A DNA stretch of 64,000 bases from assembly GCA_029204225.1 (NCBI GenBank), contig CM055096.1, forward strand, positions 39,782,461 through 39,846,460, read 5' to 3'. The position numbers were made by a program, and so were the translations under genes. This stretch comes from Diphasiastrum complanatum. Taxonomy: Eukaryota > Streptophyta > Lycopodiopsida > Lycopodiales > Lycopodiaceae. Of the stretch, positions 1 to 12,589 are shown in pieces (position 1 is the first letter of the stretch; each line of letters opens with the position of its first letter). The notes below the pieces were generated by a model that was not told the DNA's origin, searched no databases, and was given only the letters and a program-made list of their open reading frames with translations.

Positions 1-366
1 TTTGAAAGGTTACATGCTTTCTGTCTGATCATTGAAGAAGTTCTTCAAACCATACAAGCATGAAGGTTATTAATAGACTTCACAATTTTAAAAAAGAAGA
101 AAGTGAATATAATTTCTCTTTCGACTAGCATTTTCAAGAAAACTGGTTGTTGGAACAAGACATGGAACATGCAAAAGTGCATTCACAATAACAATGAAAA
201 TGATTTACAAGGATCAGATGGAATAAATCCACACACAACTGGATGCATATCAGTTGCAGTTTGCCTTACATCTTGTACATTAATTGACATTGCATTGTTT
301 GGTCTAGTTTGTTAACATTCAAGCTTATAATTTAACTGATGTCATCTTGTGTTTTTCATTTTGCAG
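1..366. other. Probable intron upstream of the first visible ABC1K exon
   Basis: No exon of the downstream kinase could be recognised here. The stretch ends in a pyrimidine-rich tract and an AG that serves as acceptor for the exon at 367. The N-terminal part of the gene, including any transit peptide, lies outside the window. Confidence 0.5.
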
Positions 367-3300
367 AGAATCTATTGGGATTATACTTCTCGAAAAGTTT
401 TGACACTTGAATATGTTCCAGGTATTATTGATGAATTGGAAGCTTTATGCCATATCAACAATAAGAATGTATCTGGTATCAAAACGTGCTTTGGAGAATA
501 GCTACTTAATTGTGGAATAGGGTAGGCTTTGAAGGAAGAAACAGATGTGATGCCTAATGCACGTAGTGGAAAATAAGACCAGCATATGAATTAAGATACC
601 ACCTTTTTCCCAGACGTGTTCTTCCAAGGCACCCAACCAACCATAGCTTGACCAATTCTCTTCATGAATCATAATGAGATCTTTCTGAAGATAACAAACT
701 TGCAATTCACAAATCAATGGGCTTAATTTGAAGCCATGATATGGAAAGTGTGAATTGCTTCTGGAAACTTGTATGTTTACACGCTTTAGTTATAGGTCTA
801 TGAATTTACTATCTTCATAGGAGGATGACTTTTGTGAAATCATTCCAGAATCATATTTTAGGCTACCAAGAGTGTTTGTGGTGTGCGTTTCTTCTCAGGC
901 ATAAAAATAAATCAAGTGGATTTGCTAGATGCTGGATCGTTTGATCGTTCTAAAATTGCTCAACGTTCCATTGAGGCCTATCTTATTCAGGTGCTCGCCT
1001 CTTCATTCTGTAGATGGTAAATCATTCTTGGTAAGTCAGTCAGGACTACTTGTGAGTCCTTATCTATTTGGAGTTATCTTGTTGAGCTGGCTTATTGATT
1101 TACCTTTCCAGTCCAGTATTATAGCTGATAGTTGTAGTACTTATTTTTCCCTCGTGTAGTTTTGCCAAGTCTTAGGTCCCTCACAGTGTCGTTATTTGAA
1201 AAGTATGGATAACAGCCTTTTGCAAACCACTTCCAATACTACGATGCTCTTTTAGCACTTATAGTCTAAGAGTTCCCTAAAAGCAGCCATTTATGATTGT
1301 TTGCTCTCAACTTCTACTACAGAAGCTGTGAGCAACTTCGACAAAATATTGTCTGTACAGTCTTGTCAAGAAAGATTGTTTCCTTCTTAGCACTGTTTGA
1401 AGCAGTTTGGTTCATGATACACATTGAACTGAAACATTGGGTTTCTAAGCTTGCTAACGATGATTTTACTATATTTTCTCCATAAGGTAACTTGAGTGAA
1501 AAGCTGTACCTTTTTATTTTAAGGTTATAAATTAGCTCAAGAATATTGATTCAAGTATAGTTTCTCCATATAGTTACTTGAGCAAACATCTGTACCTCTT
1601 TATTTTGAAGTGAAGCCTGTTCAATAATATATCAAAATAGAAAGTATGCTTGAAATGTACAATCTCACCTGTAGAGTACATCTGTATGAGTTATGGTTGA
1701 TCAAAAGCTCAGCATATCAACTTGTGTGGGATTATTGAATATGAAGTTTTTGCATATTTTTTTCTAGAGGACTGAAACATGTGAAACTATTTTAAATGAA
1801 TGATCAACTCTGTTCTGCACCAAAATATTAGCTTACAGTTAGTGTACTAAAAAGGATTCACAAAAGAGAGAATACTCTTGAAGATGATCTAAGACGTACT
1901 TTCTATACTTTTTTTTTTCTCATAAGAACGATTTGTTTTTGAAAATTATCTGGAAAGTCTAGAATGAGCTAGCCTCTGAGGGCACAGGAAAATTGCAGAA
2001 GTTTCAGCACTTCTAGATTCTAATGGCTGCAAACAGGTTGCATGGACGTGATGAAAACACTAGGAGCTGAGACTTGAAGCCTTCGTGATTAGTAGCCAAA
2101 GATGGTCACTTGTGTCAATACTTATTTGTGTTAGTGCAAGTTATAACGTATTTGGCAGGTTTGGTGGCATATAATGTGGATGGTTATCTTATAAGACATA
2201 AGATGCTTGAGGTTGTTGGAACTTGGAAGTGTTGCCTAGAGTGACAAGCTCCAATTGATGACATGAATGACTTAAATGGTTTTTGATAGCAAAGCCAGAA
2301 AAAATAAGTGCTGGGGTGTTTACTGACTTTAATTCATGTCTGTGCTCCAGATTCTAAAAACAGGTTTTTTTCATGCGGATCCTCATCCTGGAAATTTGGC
2401 AGTAGATGTGGATGGTTCACTTATCTATTATGATTTTGGAATGATGGGCGAAATCAAATCATTTACACGGGAGAAGCTATTAGAAATGTTCTATTCTGTT
2501 TATGAAAAAGATGCCTCAAAGGTTAACCTATGCTGTTTCCTACCTTTAGTGCATATATCCTTCTGTCATGAGCATCAGAGACCATGTATGATTATGTATA
2601 TGTTACTGTGTATACGTCTTCTAACTACATGTTACTTCATAACATTCAAACGAAAGGGAAGAAACGTAAGATGATTTATGCTCTTTGGTGGTCTGTTTCT
2701 TTACAAACCAATGTAGTGTCAGTATCATCCAATCAATGATTCTGAGTATTGTATATATGCAGGTCATACAATCTTTGATTGAACTCGGTGCTTTGCTACC
2801 AACGGGAGACATGGGATCAGTGAGTAATGAATTTCCTGTTCCCAGAACTTTTGAACTACAAATGTATCTGAGTAAACGACAAAATGTGAACTTTATCAAA
2901 TATCTGAATGGCGGACCAAGGTTATGAAGATTTTTGAGGAAAAAGATCTTTAAGTTAATTTCTACAGTAAAATGTTTCAATTTCCAAATTTAATCTGACA
3001 TTTTCTGATTGTATGTTCAGGTGAGAAGGTCTGTGAAATATTTTCTGGACAATCTGACAAACCAAAAACCAGACCAGGCTACAACTTTTTCAGCTATTGG
3101 AGAGGTGAGTTGGAACTATGGTGCCTAATGATCTTTAGCTTGAAGACACCTTTTTGGCTTGCAAGAAAATTCGTTTTTAGTAGAACGAAAATAAGTTTCT
3201 TCAATGAGGTGCTGTTTAGGTACATGAAGGAAAGTCAACTTGCAATGGCTAGTCGCTGTTTATGTTCACCCTTAAAACCATTGTGGATATTTTTATGCTA

Positions 3301-3857
3301 CATTCCAGTAGGTGGTGATCAGAATGAAGCTCATCCCTGCCAGAGACCTCTATATATGTCCTATTATTGCCTGAGTCACAGGGCCATCATTGGGTTGATT
3401 AGGTTGGCCTTCTGTGCCTCCAAGCCTTCCCAACATGACTAATGACGATCACACCCCCATGCCCAACATGACACAGTGGTAAGATTTTGACCAGAACATC
3501 AACGTTCCAGCTAGTCTCTCACTTCTTGGGTACTTTCGTACAAACAGCTACATGATGATCATACTCAACTGGCATCTGAAGGGTTAGGATTTCAATCCTA
3601 CCTTCTTGAAGTAGCCATTAGAAACCAAGGGGCAAGGGCCTCCCCAAAGATAAAAAGGCACCTCTTGTAACCCATTTCACATGGGGGAGGAAACTTTATC
3701 ATTTTGGAGATCTAAGAATCCTCATGTGCTAATGCTTTCATGCTTTGCTAAACTTTATGTTTGCTAATTATTTTCCCTTTTTTGCTTTGTTGTTACTTTA
3801 TGTTTTTAATAGCTTCTCCAATGTATGTAGTGTTGAGCACATGAGCTAACCTCCCTC

Positions 3858-3916
<59 letters not shown>

Positions 3917-6900
3917 CCTTTCACCTCTATCAAGGATGTATGTGTGTGGTTAGTGCTAGTTTAGAGTTAGAGTTAGTCTTGTGTAGAAGCAACTAAGTAA
4001 GCAAATACTCTAAGTTAGATTACGTATCCTTGTGTTCTAACCCTTTTGACAGGCGGAGGGCTGCTCACCATCTATTCACTACACCCTACAGTGGCGCCTT
4101 TGCTGGGGATAGGCCATTACTAACTAGTTTAGTTGTGAGAGCTTAAACGCCGGGAGCAGTATGCCTCATCGCAGGAAGCCATGGAAGACGCTATCAGAGA
4201 AGAGGACGAAGGCTCAGATGATGATTCCTATCCAACAGCCCAACATTCGACTCCCTCGATAGCATCAACCTCCAACGCTTCCAATATTTCAACAGATCTG
4301 CTAATAGAGCAAATGACGAAACTACACAAACAGCAGATGGAGCAATTGACTGCCCAGTTTGATCAAAAACTAAAGGCCTTACAAGGTGCTGTAGCATCAT
4401 CCTTTAATGCGCCTGATCAGAACAAGCTACAGTATCCTCGAAGAGAAAACGTATGGTGTCCAGTGTGTACACAGAAACAAAATCTCAACCTGACACAACT
4501 CTATTGCCACTTGTGCAACGTGTCGTCACACGAAACAGCGTTCTGCCCATTCAACCCTAGGATTATTCAGCAAAAGAGGAATCAGCACCAAACCTCTTAT
4601 CCGTATCATCAAGGGGCACCGAATGCGGCACCGCGGTTTGGAGCGCCAGTGAATCAGCAGCGCATGGCTTTACCTGCACCATCGGGAAATGTGGATACGG
4701 GCATTGTTACAAGAATTGGCCATTGAGACTTGGAGCAAGTGTGCCCTTGAATCACAATGCAACCAATAGTAGCTCCAGGAAGGATGCCACAAAAAACTCC
4801 AATTTCCTCGAGGGTGTTGCTTTTGATACTATGAAACTAGGCTCTATCCTAAGCTGTTTTTATGCTATCTTGAGCGACAAGCAACATTTCTCACATATCC
4901 TGCAAGAAATCTACCCCTACCTTTACCTTGAGACCTTTGAGGGCTATGGAGATAGGGGCACGAGGTTGGAAACCATACATCAACAAGAATGGACAATAAT
5001 CCGTCACCAAGTGCTTTGCGTTGTTATACACAACTCAACCATTTGGAGGTACCTTTCCCAATTTTACTATCTTCTTGAAATGTATGCACGAAGCATGTGT
5101 TCCATAGACTAGTATGTCCGTTCAGTTTGACCATCCGATTTTGGATGATCTAATGACCCCTGACACAATGTGGTCTCCAATTTCTCGAAGACCGCATGCC
5201 AAAATTTGCTAGTGAACTTGGAATGTTAGTCATTTGGCAACCCATGTAGCTTGAACAACTTTTCCACAAAAATTTGAGCAAGTTTTGATGCTTCGACAAT
5301 CATCTTAGCTATAATGAATTGCAACATTTTGGTTAGCCTGTCAACTACCACGCATATGGCATCATTTTGCTTCCCCGTCTAAGGAAGTCCAACTTTAAAA
5401 TCCATGGAAATAGTGTCCCACTTTCATTTGGAGATTTCCAATGGAAGTAACAAGCTAATTACAAGCTAATTCACTTGGCATTTCCCACACTTGCGAACAT
5501 ATCCCTCCACTTGGACTTTAATCTTGGCTCGTAAAAAGTTCCTCTTTACTAGATTAGGTGTTCTTTGTCTGCCTGGGTGTCCCACATAAGGGCTGTTATG
5601 ACGTTCATGTAGGATTTGGGCCCTAATCTCATGATTTTCTGGCACACATGCTTTTTTATTTTGATAAAGTAACCCATTATTAATGGAATAATCTTGCAAC
5701 ATCTTATCCCAAGGAAAAATCTTGAAATCTTGCTTTCCAAGTTCAATACTAGATCTAGAATTTCTTGCCAGGATATATAGCCAGATTTGACCGAAGTATC
5801 TGTCGGTCTTACACAAATCTCTAAGGGATAGATACAGATTTGATTGGATTTTAGAAAAGCTTAACTGATTAACCTCTCAATCCAACTAAAGGCATCTGCG
5901 ACACAGTGTGATGCACCTTTCCGGTACTTAACGTCATACTAAAATTTTGGAGCAACTTTGACCACCTCGCTTTCTAAGGCCAGCCTCATCACAAATATAC
6001 CTTAATGCTTTGTGATTAGTCACAATTGTCAGCTCAGAGCCATATAAATGGTGTCTCCAAATTTTAAGAGCATTTATAATATCAAAAAGTTTCTTATCAT
6101 AGATGGGATACCGCCTTTGAATAGGATCCAACGTTTTGCTCTCAAATGCAACTGGTCTACCATCCTGAAATAGGACTGCTGCTACCGCAAAGTCACTAGC
6201 ATTTGTCTCAAGCACATATGGCTTGTTAAGATCGACTTTGTGTAGAATTGGGGCTGGAGACCCACAATATTTCAAAGTTTCAAAATTTTGATTCAACTCT
6301 TTAGTCCAAGTAATCAAAGGATCCTCTCGCCGATGCGATCCATGAACATAGTTTAGGATTAACACTAGTTATGTCAGGGTTTGTCCCTTAGGACAACCCT
6401 TATCAATTCAGTACTTTATTATTTTTTGCACATTTTGATTAGTGAAGCTGTTTCAGTTTCTCTTTTTGTTGTTTGAAACATAAGTGAAGTAATTTGTCAA
6501 AGTTTCAAAACATGTTGCCCATGTATAGTTCTTGGAAAGCCTTAGTGCATTGATATGTCAGTCTAAATTTTGAAAAGTTGATAGCTATTCCTGTCCGTTC
6601 CGTCATTGTAACAAAACTTGTAGTTTAATAATTGTTACAATTATGAAAAGTATTTGGAGCAGGTGGTATTAGTTGCCCAATCGATGTTGACAACCTGTCC
6701 ACTTTCTTGTTGAGATGTTTTTCTCTAAGTGATGTTTTGCTAAGACACCAAGCTGCAAATTTAGAGCCTGTTAACCGCAGTAACTGTCATGTCATTCATA
6801 AACTTTTTTGAAAGATGGTGCATAACGTTTTAGAAGTCTCAATATATGGGTGGTCATTGTATGCTTTCAAAAATACCTTTAAAATCTTAAGGTGGACTCT

Positions 6901-8952
6901 TTGCTGGTTCCATGAACAAGATGTCAAGAAAAACCTTAAGAATATGATCCTTTTGCTGCACATTCCCTGCTCAACAGGAATTAGTAGTATGCACCTGCAT
7001 TTTAAATGATATCATGTTCATATTTAGTAAGCACAGAAAAATGAGTAGCATCTTACACATCTTGATTTTTTTGTATGACAGGACTTGTTTGCTATTGCTG
7101 TAGACCAACCATTTCGATTCCCTGCTACATTCACATTTGTGTTAAGAGCATTTTCTACCCTTGAAGGTTGTTTTTCTTCTCATGATATTCTAATATCAGC
7201 TGCATATTGCAAGAGGCTTCCACTCTTTTTTGAGAATTTGAAGGCACGATGAGAAATACTCTTGAAAGTTTAGTGAATCGGCAAGGCTCATTGAGTTGGT
7301 GTCAATGTATCAGTTCTGAGGGAAGATGCTTTATGCACCAGTAAAATAATGGGTTGAATTACCATGTGCTCTTATAAGACTGATATACGCACAACACCAC
7401 ATTGTATTCTCACAATTTACTTGCTGCTTGCTGTGATTGGTGCTATATTTTAAGTGCTGCAAAGGCTGTATGTTTGATACATCTTACATATAAAAAATAA
7501 TGTACTGATTGCACCAGCATTGATTCTAGCATTTCAGGGGCTACAAGCAGAGATGCTCTTATGATCATATGTTATGCCTGTAGTCAACCTCTGATGATAA
7601 ATTTTGTTCTAAGGAAGTGTATTATGTGATGCATAAAGTTTCCTTGTCTAACTTCAATAGCACATGATTCTCTAGAGTAGATTGATCTGTACTTTGTTAA
7701 GAGAATTATGTTTTCACAAGCAGAGTGATGTTTTTTGACTTGTACTTGCAGGCATTGGATATATTCTTGATCCAAATTTTTCTTTTGCAAAAGTAGCAGC
7801 TCCCTATGCTCAGGTTCTACTCTCTAGCATATATAGTTTCATGTCAATTTAGAAAGGAACAATTTTGTTTTCAATGAAATTAAATTACTGGTTCTGACTA
7901 ATAGCCATTGAAGACGCACATGCTTATCAAACAGATGTCTTTGATTCACTCTTTTGACTACTATATTTTCTTGACCATGTAGGAGTTGCTGGATGTCAGA
8001 AACACACAAAATAATAGCCTTTATTTTGTTCAGGAAGTTCAGCGGCAAGCTGTTGAGGTACTTATTTTTACCAGAACGACTTTTCCCCCTAAGTATTGTC
8101 TTGAGAATGATTTTTACTTCGTATAATTATAGTGTACTTTCAGAATGTAGGTGGTCTTAAAAATGCGAACTTTGAGTTGCATCTTCCTATCATTTTCCAG
8201 ATAGACAGAGAGCTTATGAAGATATATGTACCTGGAATTTGCTGGAGCCTCTGTTTCAGCTGGAAATTTAATTGTATGCTGATTTGTGTGATGAAACCAC
8301 CGAAAGTTATAACTTATTCTTTTTTTTATTTGTTGGTGTGCTAGGCAAGGGATGCAGCTGTGGCAGTACCTTCAAGGGTACAACGTATAGATGAGTTTCT
8401 TCAACAACTAGAAGCTGGAGATGTTAAACTCCGTGTTCGAGTCCTTGAGGTGTAAAACCAAGAGACTTTTTTATCCACCTTAATGCAGGATACTGTGACA
8501 ATTTTTCCTAAAAAAGAATTTCAACTTCTGACTAGTCACAGGAAATTGTGTGAGGTTTTCGGTCAGTGGATCATAGATCTCTTTTTGGTTGCATTTGACA
8601 GGCAGAAAGGGCAGCTCGAAAAGCATCTGCTCTGCAAATGGCCACAATTAACACAGTTGCAGCTGCAACTTTGCTGAATATTGGGGTAACTCTCAGTGCA
8701 CAGGGATTTGCAAGCTTTGCGACACCTTCATACATTGGTGCTGGTAAAGTTTTTGGATTCCTTACAACCTTGCATCTGGGATAGCCATCTTACACAACTG
8801 ATAGCTTATTGCAGAAAGCATGTTAATCACCCAAAGATTGCATTTATCATAAACATTGTGGTTCATATCTTCCAGGTATCTTCTCTATTCTTGTTCTCAA
8901 TGGCATGAAGCGAGTTCAAAGACTTGATAAGTTCGAGACTATGGTAAAGTGA
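367..8952 (+). CDS. ABC1K-family atypical kinase, 3' part (11 exons)
   Basis: Exons read by eye: 367-421, 899-990, 2351-2521, 2763-2819, 3021-3104, 7082-7166, 7752-7813, 7983-8057, 8345-8449, 8602-8743, 8876-8952. All junctions are GT-AG and all phases agree, giving 334 residues and a TGA stop. Family hallmarks in order: EYVPGIKIN, the catalytic-loop motif FFHADPHPGN, the metal-binding YYDFGMMG, and DQPFRFPATFTFV. Near the C-terminus are basic helices (RVQRIDEF, LKLRVRVLE) and two hydrophobic segments that could anchor it to a membrane. ABC1K proteins are UbiB-like kinases; plant members of this type usually act on plastoglobules or in mitochondria in prenylquinone and tocopherol metabolism. 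The subgroup is not assigned. The start and N-lobe lie upstream of the window. No stop or frameshift was seen in any exon, so the gene looks functional despite repeats in its introns. Confidence 0.88.
1465..1612. repeat. Degenerate two-copy repeat in ABC1K intron
   Basis: Two similar stretches, about 1465-1525 and 1552-1612, share the order TTTCTCCATA, TACTTGAG and CTGTACCT followed by TTTATTTT. It lies in the intron between 990 and 2351 and has no evident function. Confidence 0.4.
3831..4090 (+). mobile_element. Probable gypsy LTR (3' end well placed)
   Basis: The stretch begins TGTTGAG and ends CCCTACA one base before a tRNA-Asp-type primer site, so its right edge is an LTR edge. The left edge is a guess from the TG dinucleotide. 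It contains the TC microsatellite. It lies within the ABC1K intron 3105-7081. Confidence 0.5.
3861..3912. repeat. (TC)n microsatellite, 52 bp
   Basis: Uninterrupted TC dinucleotides, inside the probable gypsy LTR. Confidence 0.95.
4092..4110 (+). other. Retrotransposon primer-binding site (tRNA-Asp type)
   Basis: TGGCGCCTTTGCTGGGGAT differs at two positions from the Asp-tRNA primer site typical of plant Athila/Tat-like gypsy elements. It follows the LTR end by one base and precedes the gag remnant, as expected. Confidence 0.75.
4181..4726 (+). pseudogene. Gypsy gag remnant
   Basis: This 181-residue open frame is acidic and Ser/Thr-rich at its N-terminus. A Q/K-rich coiled-coil-like stretch follows (about residues 45-72, LLIEQMTKLHKQQMEQL). 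Then comes a cysteine/histidine cluster (WCPVCTQ, YCHLCNVSSHETAFCPF), which resembles a variant zinc-binding nucleocapsid domain. Position after an LTR and primer site supports gag. It shares a VWC-(P/S)-(V/I)-C motif with the minus-strand gag at 15240-16450, so the two are probably related. Coding similarity may continue in another frame just after 4726. No protease or polymerase follows on this strand; the next pol sequence is on the opposite strand. Confidence 0.65.
4800..6365 (-). pseudogene. Gypsy pol remnant: RNase H and integrase
   Basis: On the minus strand, 6365-5934 reads the end of reverse transcriptase and RNase H (WTKELNQNFETLK, LETNASDFAVAAVLFQ, HHLYGSELTIVTNHKALRY). 5816-5466 reads the integrase zinc domain (H-E-R-H, then YVRKCGKCQ). 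The integrase core continues to about 5050 (SMDFKVGLP, VVVDRLTKM, KLHGLPND, DHPKSDGQTERT), and C-terminal sequence runs to about 4800, all with stops and frameshifts. This is a Ty3/gypsy pol that lost its 5' half at about 6365. It lies head-on against the plus-strand LTR-gag piece, inside an ABC1K intron. Confidence 0.8.
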
Positions 8953-10049
8953 TACCAATTACTTGCTAGCCTTCCAAAAGCTACATTTATTTATTCACTG
9001 CCATGCGAAACATCCTTGATTCTTTTCCTCAACAAGAGACGGGGTTTTTGATTACCTGAGGGTATGACAAGAAGAAGTAAGGGTTCCGTATGCCAACATA
9101 TCTTCTTTGTAACTGCAATGTATAATCAACCATTGCAAAACTTGTACAGATTCATATCTCGCACAAAGATCACATTGACCTGCACTGAATGATGATAGCC
9201 AGTAGAAATGGAATGGCACATGATGTGAAAGACTGGAACATATTATATTATGCATCAAAGCTGTAGTTATGTAACAAACATTCTAGCCTTGACTATCTTG
9301 TACATTTCAATTGGGCTTAGTTTTTCATACATCAAAGAGTTGAATGTTGAAGTTCATATTTTCATTGATATATGGCCTACATGTGTGGTGTAGCAATGTG
9401 TAAGGTTTCAAAAAGTTGGCCTTCTTCGAGTAGGATGTAACTCTATGAAGCTTTCATTCTTAGCTTCATGTCTTATAATGTGAATATGTTGGGACCAATG
9501 GCAGGACGAGTAGGATGTAACTCTATGAAGCTTCCATTCTTATCTTCATGTCCTATAATGTTAATATGTTGGGACCAATGGCAGAACAACCTTGTCCAGA
9601 ACAGCATAAAAATTAGTTCTTCAACTCACAACATTTCACATGTATTTAGAACATGGAAAAGAGGATAGAATCATGTATTAAATGATCATTTGTTACAATA
9701 GGGCCTAAAGCTATAATTTGATCAGCCTCTCATGTGAGGGTAGGCAAATGAACTATCACAAGGCAAAAGCCATGGCTTCGAGAAGCTCCTAAATCTCATA
9801 AGAGAAAGTTCAAAAATAGTTAATAGCTTCTAAATGTAGCACAACCTCAACTATTTATAGTGATCATTTGTGTATTTAATATGAGTTTGACACCTTATTG
9901 ACCTAAATTGGGTGCTTAACCATTATTACAATTTTCACGAATAACTAAATAACGCAATTGTTCATGCTTGCCTATTAATTGCAATATAAAATTAATTTTA
10001 CTCTAACTTAGCACCATGCCTATATTTAGCAACCTTTATTAAAGGGTGT
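8953..10049. other. Intergenic sequence downstream of ABC1K
   Basis: Presumed to begin with the ABC1K 3' untranslated region. Apart from the 80-bp tandem repeat at 9428-9587 no gene or element was recognised. Confidence 0.5.
9428..9587. repeat. 80-bp tandem repeat, two copies
   Basis: 9428-9507 and 9508-9587 are near-identical; both start GAGTAGGATGTAACTC and end GGGACCAATGGCAG plus a few bases. Low divergence suggests a fairly recent duplication. Confidence 0.85.
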
Positions 10050-10490
10050 CATGCCAATTGACACATGTGGAATGTAGCTAAGTACAACCACTCTATCCAC
10101 CTTTTTTGATGATCTGAAACGAAATGTCGTAGATAGTGCTCCAGAAACTGGTTGACCCTTTCTGTCTGTCCATCGGTTTTTGGCTGAAATGATGTACTTA
10201 AACATAGTTTAGTGCCCAACTTGTCCATTAAGACTTTCCAAAAGCGAAAGTAAATTTTTCATTTCTATCGTTCACTATTGCCTTTGGTAATTTACAGACG
10301 TTCTTCAAAAATATCTGCGCTATATGGGTTGCACTATCAGTACTTTTATGAGGTAAGAAATGTGCATATTTTATCAATCTATCCACCACCACATAGATAT
10401 CATTATGTCCTCCAAACGTTGTAGGAAAGGAACATATAAAATCCATGCTAATACTGCAGGACATCTTACCCTAGGATCATCAAGGACCAT
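10050..10490 (-). pseudogene. Gypsy integrase fragment
   Basis: The minus strand reads integrase core motifs: SMDFICSFP, DIYVVVDRLIKYAHFLP, then after frameshifts a PKTDGQTERVNQFLEHYLR-like region near 10100-10170. The pattern matches the first catalytic Asp and the DGQTER region of Ty3/gypsy integrases. Neither end of an element is visible. Confidence 0.75.
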
Positions 10491-11490
10491 ATGGATGGTG
10501 GAGTTCTCAATGTTCTTGGAGTTGGAGACTTCAATGTAGAATGGCATTTTGCAGGTGATTTGAAAACATTAAAATACATGTATAATGTCTCCCATAGTGC
10601 TAGATCCCAAACGTCCTTGTTTGTACTGCATGAAAATGGTGAAATATATTACTAAGAGTACATGCATTATTAGAGAAAATGTAGATCCAAATTGGAAACC
10701 TGTATTACCGATTCCTTTGAGAAATGTTCATGTTTGCACTCTTCATACAAAGGTTAGGATAATAGAAAATCTTACTTATCTTCACATGGTTTTTGCTTAG
10801 ACTACCAAGCTAGCATCATCCTCAAAAGAAGCTATCTCTCGATTACAAGATGTTCTATCGAAAGCAGGACTTCATAAGGGACATGTCAAAATATAGAAAG
10901 ATGAAAAACTTTTAGGAAACTCAGGGAATATGCCTACTAAGCCCATCATAGGAGGAGCAAATGCACACCGATTTCTCTTCAACCACATAGGTAAGTCTTC
11001 TACTATTCAACACTAAGTCTGGAAGGATATCATTACTGCCACTCAACACTTTGAGGAGGGAGGCTCAACTGGATTACTTAAAGTTGATGTATGGAGGAAG
11101 CTTGATAGTATGAATAATGATTTAAGAAAAGATATATCTACTAATATTGATAAAAAAACGTTCTTAAAAAGACTTGTGTTGAGTTTGTTGAGGCAGTATC
11201 AAAAGCATGGGGAGTAGATTACATAACTCATTACATGGTCAGTGGAAATGAAAAGACTTTTTTCATATTGAACTACTTATGTTGATCTAAATATAAGGCT
11301 GATACTACATTTCTAACAATGTGCTACATATACTAAGAGATCATACAACATTTTTTGCAAATACATATCGAAGCTTGAGTATTTGGTCATTACAAGGGAT
11401 GGAGAAATCACATCGGCCAGCAACATTTCATCAAAACACTCAGCATGGAGGAACCAATGAGAAACGAAAGTATATATTTCAATTATTCTA
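10490..11490 (+). pseudogene. Decayed coding stretch of unrecognised family
   Basis: Several plus-strand stretches look protein-like and are joined by few stops or shifts. At about 10492-10610 there is VLNVLGVGDFNVEWHFAGDLK. At 10600-10800 there is a CLYCMK cysteine pair, then LRNVHVCTLHTKVRIIENL. At 10801-11160 there is LQDVLSKAGLHKGHVKI, later GNMPTKPIIGGANAHRF. At 11374-11488 there is a stop-free run starting SIWSLQGMEKSHRPATFHQN. Composition and spacing resemble one ancestral protein of roughly 330 residues. I do not recognise the family with certainty. It could be the protein of a DNA transposon, possibly the same element as the C48 peptidase remnant downstream. No LTR or primer site is associated with it. 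Confidence 0.45.
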
Positions 11491-12589
11491 GTGGTTTTAT
11501 TGCAAAGTACAAATTTGACAAATACCAAAATCTACAAAGTACATGAAGTTTTTGAAAGCATGCAAGTTTATACAGGAAGCCAGAGACTAGAAATTTCTAC
11601 ACAACACATTGTAAAATTATGGAATATACAACAATACATTGATTGTAATAAGAAAGAGGAATTTAGTCTGAATCAAATTTATCAGCATCTGCAATGCAAA
11701 CAATGAATAATGGGAGCTCCTTAAAGGAGCATTTTCAGGCCCACATCCTAGAGTTTTTACTACATATGATCTCTTTACAAAAATGATCTTATTAGATCTC
11801 AAAACCCTATGTCCTCCTATAGTGAGATAGTGCCTTCACGACCATAATCAAGGTTCCACCGACGGGGTTTAAGTTGTAACGAGCAATGCATATCTCATTA
11901 TTTTTTAAATGCCTCGGACAGTATCCCAATCCATTGTCTCTGTGAAACGTATTTGAATATTGTCTAAGGCCTCATCTTTGAACGACAAAATCATATACTA
12001 TAATAGCATTCTATCCAAGAAAAAAAAAAGTCAAGAAGTGTTGCATCTACCAGAAATAATAGACATAAATACAACTTTACAAAAATTGAGACTTACACAT
12101 TCATCATTATCAGCAGCAATAAGGTCTTTATCATCTATATAAGCCCAACTAATTTTAGACATTTCTCACCTGTAAGAACTATTCCATGTTCTTTGTAATT
12201 GATAGTAGGAACAAGGTCATCAGTCTCAAAATCTACAATATCAAAGAATTTTGTTATTTTCGAAGATAATAGACATGAGATTTCATCCTCCCTATACTCA
12301 AAAAAACTGCACAGATCTATGGTAGTATTATGTACATCATCATTTATGTAATATTCAAAAGATTTAAAAAAAAAAAAAGATTATTCTATATAGAAGAGCA
12401 CTCTTCTAATTTAGAAGAACTGCAGCCAATATAGGCTTCCCGTAGTCTTCCAATATCAACACTCATGAAGTCAGGGGTGTCAAGGATGAGACAACTGGTT
12501 TTCAGGTGAGGTGGGTCATGGTTGAGGTGGAAGCCTCATTTTTATTTATGGATGTTCATTCAACATCATTCGGTATCTGGAGAATGAGA
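11491..12589. other. Unassigned intergenic sequence
   Basis: Only short frames in all directions and two A-rich runs (about 12017 and 12370). No recognised gene, repeat or element edge. Confidence 0.4.

Noticed and set aside
3460-3700. Possible SINE in the ABC1K intron (GGTTAGGATTTCAATCCTA resembling a B box)
   Set aside because: The B-box-like word has an insertion, and no A box was found at tRNA spacing.
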